A stretch of DNA of 64,000 nucleotides from Lentisphaeria bacterium (GTDB taxonomy: Bacteria > Verrucomicrobiota > Lentisphaeria > Victivallales > Victivallaceae): NCBI GenBank assembly GCA_018265615.1, contig JABLYX010000010.1, forward strand, positions 48,225 through 112,224. Reading direction: 5' to 3'. The notes under the pieces are model-generated. The model saw only the letters and a program-made list of their open reading frames with translations. It did not search any database and was not told the DNA's origin. The translations under genes and the position numbers were made by a program. Positions 58,325-64,000 of this stretch are shown here, one piece after another. Within the stretch, counting starts at the first letter, position 1. The number at the start of each line of letters is the position of its first letter.

Positions 58325-59026
58325 TCAATACTGGTCGGTGGTTTTCCAGTTCATTTCAAGGTTCTTCGCGCGCTCGCTGGCGCCGAGTGCGCCCTGTACG
58401 ATTTTCTCGCGCCCGATTTTGCCGACATGGCCGTCGAGGATCAGCACGTTGACTCCGCCGTTGTGCCCGTATTCCCTGCCGTAGAGATTGCCGACGATGG
58501 TGTAGTGCCCGGCGCAGCTTTCATACGGCAGATAACTCATATGCGCGTCGAAGCAGACTCCGGTCGAGGAGGGCCGCCGGAACTCCCCGCGCTTGTGGTA
58601 TTTCAGCAGTTCGCCGCCCGAATTGTTGCTGAGCTGGGAGATATCGACGCTCTGCGCGTAGCTGATTTTCGCTTCCTCCGGGAATTTCGGATTGATGCCG
58701 ACATACCATTTCATCGATTTGCTTCCCGCATCCCCGGTGCCGGGGCAGAAGAAGATCTTCTCCGCGCTCGAGCGCGTCAGATAGGGCGTCAGGAACACCG
58801 GCCATGCAATTTTGGTCGTTTTCTGGAACCCGGCCGCGATCATGTCGTCATTCGCATCGGAATAAGCCGCGTGACCCATGCCGATCTGCCGGAGGTTGCT
58901 GACGCATTTTGACCCCTTTGCCGTGCTGCGCGCCCGCTGCAGGGCCGGGAGCAGCATCGATGCGAGGATCGCGATGATGGCGATAACTACGAGGAGTTCG
59001 ATCAGTGTGAAACGTTTTTTTCTCAT
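58325..59026 (-). CDS. Type II secretion-like pseudopilin (second)
   Basis: A 233-residue protein starting KKRFTLIELLVVIAIIAILA, a class III prepilin signal with R before Phe, followed by the SNLRQIGMG helix and, near the end, GHNGGVNVLILDGHVGKIG, the complete H-x9-DG motif. It would be cleaved and methylated by a prepilin peptidase and remain membrane-inserted. ATG 59026 overlaps the LacI stop as ATGA, so it is translated together with the regulator, and the glycosidase follows 20 bp later. Same gene order as 6556-12349. Confidence 0.9.
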   Translation of the reverse strand: MRKKRFTLIELLVVIAIIAILASMLLPALQRARSTAKGSKCVSNLRQIGMGHAAYSDANDDMIAAGFQKTTKIAWPVFLTPYLTRSSAEKIFFCPGTGDAGSKSMKWYVGINPKFPEEAKISYAQSVDISQLSNNSGGELLKYHKRGEFRRPSSTGVCFDAHMSYLPYESCAGHYTIVGNLYGREYGHNGGVNVLILDGHVGKIGREKIVQGALGASERAKNLEMNWKTTDQY

Positions 59027-60072
59027 GATAAAGCCTCTTGTTTTTGAGTGGGCGTAGTTTCGCGTTCAAGCAGCTCCGGAGCGAGCCGGACGATCTGGCC
59101 CCGGTAATCGGAGTTACTGAATATCCGGTAAATCTCCGCGGCCATCTTCTCCACAGGGAGCCGGACGGTGGTCGGCTCGACCGGATCGAACCGGCCGCTG
59201 TAGCCGTCGACGCCGGTGACGGCGATCTCCTCCGGCACCCGGATTCCGGCCAGCCTCAGTTCCAGCGTGACAAGCTGCGCGATCTGGTCGTTGTAGCAGA
59301 CGACCGCCTGGGGACGGCAGGGGTTCCCGGCGAGGGAGGCGACATACGCGCGGCAGTCGGCGCTGCGGGAGAAGCTGGCCCGCTCCGCAAGTTCGAGCCC
59401 CGGATAGAGCGTAACCGCGTTTTCCAGGTGGCTCAAACGCCAGTAACTCGAACTGTTTTCGCGGGTTTCGGCGCCCGCGTAGCTGATGCGGCGGAGCCCC
59501 TTCCGGTACAACATGCCGCAAACCTGCTGCATGACCTCGGCTTCATCGAAGCTGACGGCGGCGGAGTTGGGAAAATCCGGCTCGCGGTTGCGGATGTTGA
59601 TGATCGGGATCCCGCACCGTCCGAACTGCTCGCGCAGATCCCCGCAGCTCTCGTAGTCGTACCAGGCGATGATGACGCAGTCGACGCGCCGGACGAGGAA
59701 GTTGTTCAGGATCTCACGCTCCCGTTTCGCATCGTTTTCCGACGATTCGGAGATCATGAGATACCCGTTGCCGACGAAGAGCCGGCTGCATTCCGAGATC
59801 AGCCGCTGGGACATCAGGGACTTGTTCGACTGCAGCAGCAGCCCGATATTCCGGCTGCGCCCCGAAACGAGTGTGCGGGCGAGATCGTTCGGAATGTATC
59901 CGAGCTCCTCCGCCGCCGCGAGAATCTTGCTTTTCGTCTTTTCGCTGATGCCGACCGTCGTCTTTTTATCGGGATTGAACGCCGCGTAGACGGCGACACG
60001 GGAGACCCCCGCATGTTTCGCGAGCATCGCCACCGTCACCTGACGCCCCTGCTGTCTCACTGCTTCCATCAT
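59023..60072 (-). CDS. LacI-family transcriptional repressor
   Basis: A 349-residue repressor. Residues about 12-62 are the LacI HTH and hinge (VAMLAKHAGVSRVAVYAAF, ILAAAEELGYIPNDLARTL), the rest the sugar-binding domain (RSRNIGLLLQSNKSL, RVDCVIIAWYDYES, EEIAVTGVDGYSGRF). Start: ATG 60072 with GGGTGA nearby is preferred over the GTG at 60081. It heads a three-gene operon with a pseudopilin and a secreted glycosidase, and its promoter carries two matching operators, so it is very likely autoregulated and derepressed by a sugar from the glycosidase substrate. Confidence 0.9.
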   Translation of the reverse strand: MMEAVRQQGRQVTVAMLAKHAGVSRVAVYAAFNPDKKTTVGISEKTKSKILAAAEELGYIPNDLARTLVSGRSRNIGLLLQSNKSLMSQRLISECSRLFVGNGYLMISESSENDAKREREILNNFLVRRVDCVIIAWYDYESCGDLREQFGRCGIPIINIRNREPDFPNSAAVSFDEAEVMQQVCGMLYRKGLRRISYAGAETRENSSSYWRLSHLENAVTLYPGLELAERASFSRSADCRAYVASLAGNPCRPQAVVCYNDQIAQLVTLELRLAGIRVPEEIAVTGVDGYSGRFDPVEPTTVRLPVEKMAAEIYRIFSNSDYRGQIVRLAPELLERETTPTQKQEALS

Positions 60073-60085
60073 ATCGATCACCCGT

Positions 60086-60101
60086 TATAGTTCGTGCTAT
60101 A
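60086..60101. promoter_or_regulatory. LacI operator O1, in the leader of the LacI operon
   Basis: TATAGTTCGTGCTATA, an inverted repeat (TATAG...CTATA) located between the transcription start and the start codon. It differs by two bases from O2, 57 bp away centre to centre. Confidence 0.7.
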
Positions 60102-60140
60102 CACTGTTATTAAAAAAATGCAGGAGCCGTTTGTATTTTC

Positions 60141-60169
60141 ATTATAGCTCGTGCTATGTATATTATGAA
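60141..60169 (-). promoter_or_regulatory. Promoter and operator O2 of the LacI-pseudopilin-glycosidase operon
   Basis: Minus-strand -35 TTCATA (60169-60164), 17-bp spacer, perfect -10 TATAAT (60146-60141). Operator O2 TATAGCTCGTGCTATG (60143-60158) occupies most of the spacer and overlaps the -10, so repressor binding would exclude RNA polymerase. Together with O1 it allows looping or cooperative binding. Confidence 0.72.
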
Positions 60170-60373
60170 CCATAACGGGTAAAAAGTCAAGACGATTCCT
60201 GAAAAAAAGTCTTTTTTTTGCGGCCCGGGAATTGAAAAAGTAAATGCCCCCTGAATCCAACCTCTTGCATTCAGAGTCCGTTAACATTGTTGCTTTTTCC
60301 TTAGATGGTGCCAATTGTATAATTGGCAATTAAATAACTTGCCTTTGTATTTTCCCGTAATATATTTACTGCT
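60170..60373. other. AT-rich intergenic stretch with a palindrome
   Basis: Holds no gene I can support. A perfect 8-4-8 inverted repeat TGCCAATT-GTAT-AATTGGCA lies at 60309-60328; it could be the end of a mobile element or an operator. The run AAGAC...GTCTTTTTTTT near 60190-60220 is a weak hairpin with T-tract. Composition changes from GC-rich to AT-rich here. Confidence 0.5.
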
Positions 60374-60565
60374 GTGGAAACATCAGATGCCAGAAAATTA
60401 GTCAGTGCCGCACTTGAAGAACGGCGTAAGCTTGTCATCCGACTCTATCGGAGTGGCAAATACAAAACGTATCAGGAAATAGCCGAGGTAGCCGGAGTCC
60501 ACCGTAACACAGCCAGCCAATGGATTCGTCGCCGGGAGAAAGTTCTCCCTTCTCCGAGCCGCTGA
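60374..60565 (+). pseudogene. Orphan HTH fragment resembling the N-terminus of an IS630/Tc1-type transposase
   Basis: A 63-codon frame (GTG start, no ribosome-binding site). It reads as a short homeodomain-like HTH: RRKLVIRLYRSGKYKTYQEI then AEVAGVHRNTASQWIRRR, the N-terminal DNA-binding part of IS630-family transposases or related helix-turn-helix proteins. No DDE catalytic part follows; the frame runs out inside the aldo/keto reductase remnant. Probably the scar of a transposition or deletion. Confidence 0.5.
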
Positions 60566-60981
60566 CGGTCGCGCAATGCATCCACTACGCCCTGACGCGC
60601 CCGGCGGTGGTCTCCGCCCTGATCGGCTGCCAGTCGGCGGCGCAGGTAAAAGAGGCGGTCGGATATCTTGAACTTTCCGACCGCGACCGCGATTATGCGC
60701 CGATCATCGGCAGCCGCCGCAATGACTTCAAGGGGCACTGCGTGTACTGCAGCCATTGCCAACCCTGCCCTGCCGGAATCGATATCGCCGCAGTCAACAA
60801 GTACCTCGACATCGCCCGGCTGGACGAAGCGAACATTCCGCCGAGCATCGCGCAGCACTACCGCGCTTTGCCGCACGGAGCCTCGGAATGCGTCGGCTGC
60901 GGAAGCTGTGAGGAACGCTGCCCGTTCGCCGTCCCCGTGATCGGAAACATGAAACAGGCGGCAAAGCTTTTCGGCTGCTGA
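60550..60981 (+). pseudogene. C-terminal remnant of a ferredoxin-domain aldo/keto reductase
   Basis: About 143 codons remain. They start in the last part of an AKR barrel (FSEPLTVAQCIHYALTRPAV, then VSALIGCQSAAQVKEAV) and continue into two cysteine clusters, CVYCSHCQPCPAGIDI and CVGCGSCEERCPFAVPV, that mark the 4Fe-4S tail of this AKR subgroup. The first 230 or so residues, with the NADPH site and catalytic Tyr, are missing; upstream sequence is a transposase-like HTH fragment instead. ATG 60520 could start a short protein, but without the barrel it cannot be a reductase. Likely a truncated gene. Confidence 0.75.
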
Positions 60982-61167
60982 GCGTTCACCGCTTCCCGGC
61001 GGAGATGCGCAAAGCCCCCGCCGGAGAAGCGGCCTGAAACGGCATCATTTGCGACAAATCAGGGTTGGGAAAAGGTGATGCCGTCCACGAAATCCTGCTT
61101 GAAGGCTTTATACTTTTTACCGCCGCGATAAAAGCTCCTCCCCCGTCTGCCATAGCCATGCGCATTA

Positions 61168-61995
61168 TCACTCTTCGCATTCGGGATCTTCCACCGTCTT
61201 CAGGAAATCATCGTCAATATATTGCTCCCGGGGAATGTGGAATACCCGCTTGAGCCCATTCAGGCGATAATGTGCATCCTTCAGTCCCTGGTCCACCGAC
61301 AACTGGTACAATCTCAGGGCCTTCTTTCGATCGACCGGGACGCCGCGCCCCTTTTCATAAGCCATCGCCAGCGTATACTGTCCGGCGCGGTTCCCGGCGT
61401 CGCTCGACTCCTGCGTCAATGCAATGCCCCGCCTGATATCGACGCTTTGCCCCAGATAGGATGACGCCAGATAGGCTTTGGCCGTCTGATTATTTTGCGC
61501 CACGGCCTTGTGCAAATAATCCATTGCCTGGGCCTGGTCCCTTTCGACTCCCAATCCTTTCTGCAGTATGATGGCGGTTTCAAGCTGGGCATCGGAATTT
61601 CCCTTATCCGCCGCTTCCTTAAAAAGCGGAAGAGCCTCCGATGGCCTCAGTTTATAGTACAGGGCAGACAATCCCATGTAAAACAATGACTTGCCGTCCC
61701 TGCTGTTCTCCGCAGCGGCCCGCTCCCCCAACAGTTGGAAAAGTTCCCGGGACAACTCCGGGTTGGCTTCGACGCCTTTCCTGCCTTCCCGGCAGTACAT
61801 CGCCATAAGAAACAATTCATTGAGCGGCAATTTCTCCGGAGAAGAGGCGCGCATCAATTTCCACGCTTCGGAAAAATTCCCCTGCCGGTTCAGGGAGAGG
61901 ATATCGTCCGCTGCGCCCGCCTTCATTCCGGCAGACAGGCATAAGCACAATATAATGAGAGTTGCTTTTGCTGCAATAGCATTTATTCCCGACAT
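61168..61995 (-). CDS. Exported Sel1-like repeat protein
   Basis: A 275-residue protein with signal peptide (ATLIILCLCLSAGMKAGAA). Sel1/TPR-like units follow: MGLSALYYKLRPSEALPLF, KEAADKGNSDAQLETAIIL, DYLHKAVAQNNQTAKAYLA and AMAYEKGRGVPVDRKKALRL, the last a classic SLR consensus. Such solenoid proteins mediate protein-protein contacts in the envelope. Start ATG 61995 has GGAGG just before the previous stop, with only one base between stop and start, so it is coupled to the upstream gene. Composition is less GC-rich than the rest of the window. Confidence 0.8.
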   Translation of the reverse strand: MSGINAIAAKATLIILCLCLSAGMKAGAADDILSLNRQGNFSEAWKLMRASSPEKLPLNELFLMAMYCREGRKGVEANPELSRELFQLLGERAAAENSRDGKSLFYMGLSALYYKLRPSEALPLFKEAADKGNSDAQLETAIILQKGLGVERDQAQAMDYLHKAVAQNNQTAKAYLASSYLGQSVDIRRGIALTQESSDAGNRAGQYTLAMAYEKGRGVPVDRKKALRLYQLSVDQGLKDAHYRLNGLKRVFHIPREQYIDDDFLKTVEDPECEE

Positions 61996-61996
61996 T

Positions 61997-62872
61997 TTAT
62001 TCCTCCCCCATTTCAATCGCCCGGTATCCCCATGGAGACGGCTTCACCTTGCGAAAATCATCATCCTGTATGACTTTGCCGCTCGTGTCGTATACTCTCA
62101 TATAAACCAGTTTGCCTTTTATATACGGGTACCCCACTCGTTTCAGCTTTACTGGAGAAAAATACAGCATCCCCCACTCCGCCGGTGCATAATCATCAGG
62201 GATTTCAAAAAATGCAAGCTTTCCAGCCAAAGGGTCACCTTTTTTGACATTAAAGCTTTCGAGTGATCCTATGCGATCCTGTTTTCCATCCTTGTCAATG
62301 AAGATTCCCAACTTCCATACTCCATTTACCCCAATGGTATAAGCCGAAATGAAATTGCCGATCCTGAGATCAACATAATAGGAACCATATTGCTCCCGGG
62401 CCGCCAAAATATGAACAACAATCTTATCCCCCGCTTTTTTGTCCATGAGATATCGGCTTATCGTGAATCTCTTCAAGCCGGTAAAAATCAGTTCCTCAAT
62501 GCTTTGTGGCCATTTTCCCCAAAAATTGGTGGGAAACAGTTCCTTTCTGCTGTCTTTCAGAGATACGGAAAAGCTGGGTTTATCCCGATAGACAGCTTTG
62601 GCGGATAAAAGGATTCCCTCCGGATTAAATGAATATTCCACCTGGATATCATCCGGAACGATCTTCACCTTTATGACATAAGCGTCATCCTCTTTCTGAT
62701 TGCTGATGACCTCCACAATATGCTCGGAGCCGGTCTTCATTGTCGGCAGAGGGAATAATGTGGAGGCCGTCAGATAATTGTAATCCTCCGGGAGAAAATA
62801 ATCCGATAATGAAACTGCGCCGCAGGATATTGCGGACACAAACACAATAAGGCAATATATGTACTTGATCAT
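61997..62872 (-). CDS. Exported protein of unknown function
   Basis: A 291-residue protein with an N-terminal signal (MIKYIYCLIVFVSAISCGA); the Cys could be lipidated but the lipobox is weak. The mature part is mostly beta-strand rich (YVIKVKIVPDDIQVEYSF, KIVVHILAAREQYGSYYVDL) and ends in YKG/RKVKPSPWGYRAIEMGEE. I recognise no family; the layout recalls DUF3108-like periplasmic proteins, but that is a guess. AAGGA lies 6 nt before ATG 62872. Clearly AT-richer than the carbohydrate genes upstream. It is coupled to the Sel1 protein gene and follows the incomplete gene at the window edge after 31 bp. Confidence 0.6.
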   Translation of the reverse strand: MIKYIYCLIVFVSAISCGAVSLSDYFLPEDYNYLTASTLFPLPTMKTGSEHIVEVISNQKEDDAYVIKVKIVPDDIQVEYSFNPEGILLSAKAVYRDKPSFSVSLKDSRKELFPTNFWGKWPQSIEELIFTGLKRFTISRYLMDKKAGDKIVVHILAAREQYGSYYVDLRIGNFISAYTIGVNGVWKLGIFIDKDGKQDRIGSLESFNVKKGDPLAGKLAFFEIPDDYAPAEWGMLYFSPVKLKRVGYPYIKGKLVYMRVYDTSGKVIQDDDFRKVKPSPWGYRAIEMGEE

Positions 62873-62903
62873 TTTAAGTCCTTCTTGTTATTCCGGCATT
62901 TTA

Positions 62904-64000
62904 TTACATTGCGTTAAAAAGCGCCAAAGGGGTATTCCCTTTAAAATAATAGTCTATCCCTGCTTCGTCATATTTTCCATCGGTCAAAGTGTTGCCGATG
63001 CTTATGCCCGCTTTTGCCGCGGCCCCCTTTGCAACGGTCACACAGTTTTTTTCACCCGACATCGTATAGTTTGCTCCTGTAAAGATGCGGTTTCCATATC
63101 CAAGCATATTCAGAGTAACCTGAGTAGGCCCCCATACTTTAATAAAATCGACTCTCTGCGCCAACACATAAGTTCCAGGAGAGGTTCTTTCGTCTTTGGT
63201 ATATTTCGCAACCTTTTCAAATTCAGCCCGAGTCAATTCCTTTTCCACATACTTTTCTGCCGAGCCATTATCTTTCACCTCCAGCTTACCCGAAGCGGAA
63301 AAATTGGGCGGCAATGTTGATTGGGTCGGATAGTAGCCGACGTTGACGCCAATATAATCCGCATTTTTGTAATCCGGCAGCCCGATGTCGTCCAAATTGA
63401 TCTCACTATTCGTAACTTCAACTTTCCACCACGCGTGTCCCACTGACCGGAAGCCGTTGAACGTATCCCACGGGCCGATATTTATGGGTTCACTGTTGGA
63501 CGCTTTTTTCACATTCAGCCGGAACTTATATTTAAAGGTCCTCACAGCCACCGTTTTGCTCGATGTCCCGCAGGAAACCGTAACCGTGATATTATCGCCG
63601 TCTTTGCCGGTATCGACCGTAGTGACATCGTTGCTCCCCGCCTTTTTCGCCACATAGTTCAAAAAGAGCCAGGCCCCGCCGCTTGACCATACAGGCCGGT
63701 CTTTCGGCCAGGTCGGCCCTCCGTCCGGATAGGCTTTCAGCTGCAGGGAATTTCCGGTTTCGATGCATACCAGATAATCCGTGTCGGCGTCGGACAGCGT
63801 TTTGAAAAACGAAACATCCGATGCGGCAATATGTTCAACACGGTCTATCCCGATCACCGTCATTGAGCCGGAATCGCTTTTTTTCTTATTGTCGGTCGGA
63901 CTGGCGCTGATGCTGTAGGATCCCGGCTTCGGGGTCCCTTGTGAAGCAGAGAACCAGCCGGGAACATTCCACCAGTTGCGGTTGAAAATAATACTTGATT
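62904..64000 (-). CDS. Large surface-type protein, C-terminal part (5' end outside window)
   Basis: The frame is open from 64000 to the stop at 62904, so at least 365 C-terminal residues are present; the ATG at 63863 is internal. Visible are Gly/Ser/Thr-rich beta-domains that look like bacterial Ig-like or PKD-like modules: PGSYSISASPTDN, then DYLVCIETGNSLQLKAYPDGG, NITVTVSCGTSSKTVAVRT, and a domain with GPWDTFNGFRSVGHAWWKVE. No catalytic motif is evident. It is the first gene of an AT-richer three-gene run with the two exported proteins downstream. Probably an adhesin or surface protein; family not recognised. Confidence 0.6.
   Translation of the reverse strand, partial: SSIIFNRNWWNVPGWFSASQGTPKPGSYSISASPTDNKKKSDSGSMTVIGIDRVEHIAASDVSFFKTLSDADTDYLVCIETGNSLQLKAYPDGGPTWPKDRPVWSSGGAWLFLNYVAKKAGSNDVTTVDTGKDGDNITVTVSCGTSSKTVAVRTFKYKFRLNVKKASNSEPINIGPWDTFNGFRSVGHAWWKVEVTNSEINLDDIGLPDYKNADYIGVNVGYYPTQSTLPPNFSASGKLEVKDNGSAEKYVEKELTRAEFEKVAKYTKDERTSPGTYVLAQRVDFIKVWGPTQVTLNMLGYGNRIFTGANYTMSGEKNCVTVAKGAAAKAGISIGNTLTDGKYDEAGIDYYFKGNTPLALFNAM

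Noticed and set aside
60986..61180. 64-codon minus-strand frame between the AKR remnant and the Sel1 gene
   Set aside because: No ribosome-binding site, no family, composition typical of a chance frame; an overlapping alternative frame ending FVDGITFSQP was also seen but has no start.

Overview
The window looks like a chromosomal segment of an anaerobic, GC-rich, saccharolytic bacterium, most plausibly a Victivallis-like member of the Lentisphaerota. This is inference from gene content, not a database match. The clues are pseudopilin-type secreted proteins with a K/R-FTLIELLVV start and a C-terminal H-x9-DG-like motif next to sugar-responsive regulators and large secreted glycosidases, an anaerobic-type GlpA module, a HydG hydrogenase maturase, and several Gfo/Idh/MocA dehydrogenases beside AraC regulators. 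No rRNA, tRNA or CRISPR array was recognised.

Layout. 1-5.4 kb: the end of a LacI-type regulator followed by two secreted GH99-like paralogues. 5.4-6.4 kb: two small heat-shock proteins (minus strand) behind a sequence that matches a sigma-54 promoter. 6.5-12.3 kb: GntR/LacI-type regulator, pseudopilin and a large secreted GH42-like protein. 12.3-13.9 kb: metallo-beta-lactamase-fold hydrolase and CDGSH iron-sulfur protein. 14-23.9 kb: a tightly packed plus-strand run encoding glycerophosphodiesterase, HAD phosphatase, GlpA-type dehydrogenase, FAD oxidoreductase, DUF1667 protein, a second glycerophosphodiesterase and SbcD/SbcC. 23.9-29.5 kb (minus): ArfB-like hydrolase, an unknown protein, dGTPase, HlyD-type adaptor and ABC exporter. 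29.7-33.3 kb (minus): DEAD-box helicase, GalU-like nucleotidyltransferase and a glucuronokinase-like GHMP kinase. 33.4-42.9 kb: a mix of HAD phosphatase, MATE transporter, AraC/Gfo-Idh divergent pair, peptidase T, an SGNH hydrolase whose motif order is circularly permuted, two envelope proteins, a chloramphenicol-acetyltransferase-like protein and a LOG-family protein. 42.9-44.8 kb: a probable structured leader RNA, a TM1266-type regulator and HydG. 45.3-49.7 kb: iron alcohol dehydrogenase, PEGA lipoprotein, TPR protein and a GH130 phosphorylase. 50.1-53.4 kb: DUF4186 protein and a small phage-like module (collagen-repeat fibre, PLA2-like protein, membrane protein, 45-residue peptide). 53.5-55.6 kb: a second Gfo-Idh/AraC divergent pair. 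55.7-60.2 kb (minus): an autoregulated LacI - pseudopilin - glycosidase operon. 60.3-64 kb: an AT-richer, patchy end with a transposase-like HTH fragment, a truncated iron-sulfur aldo/keto reductase and three secreted proteins of unknown role.

How it fits together. The recurring theme is a local unit of sugar-sensing regulator, pseudopilin and secreted multi-domain glycosidase, seen twice completely, with a related regulator plus glycosidase unit at the left edge; this probably replaces SusC/SusD-type loci in this lineage. Cytoplasmic follow-up enzymes are scattered between these units (GH130 phosphorylase, Gfo/Idh dehydrogenases, GlcA kinase plus nucleotidyltransferase). The glycerophosphodiester operon would feed glycerol-3-phosphate into dihydroxyacetone phosphate with an anaerobic electron route. 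Two diverged copies of an intergenic repeat (about 330-355 bp) lie at 44.8 and 49.7 kb.
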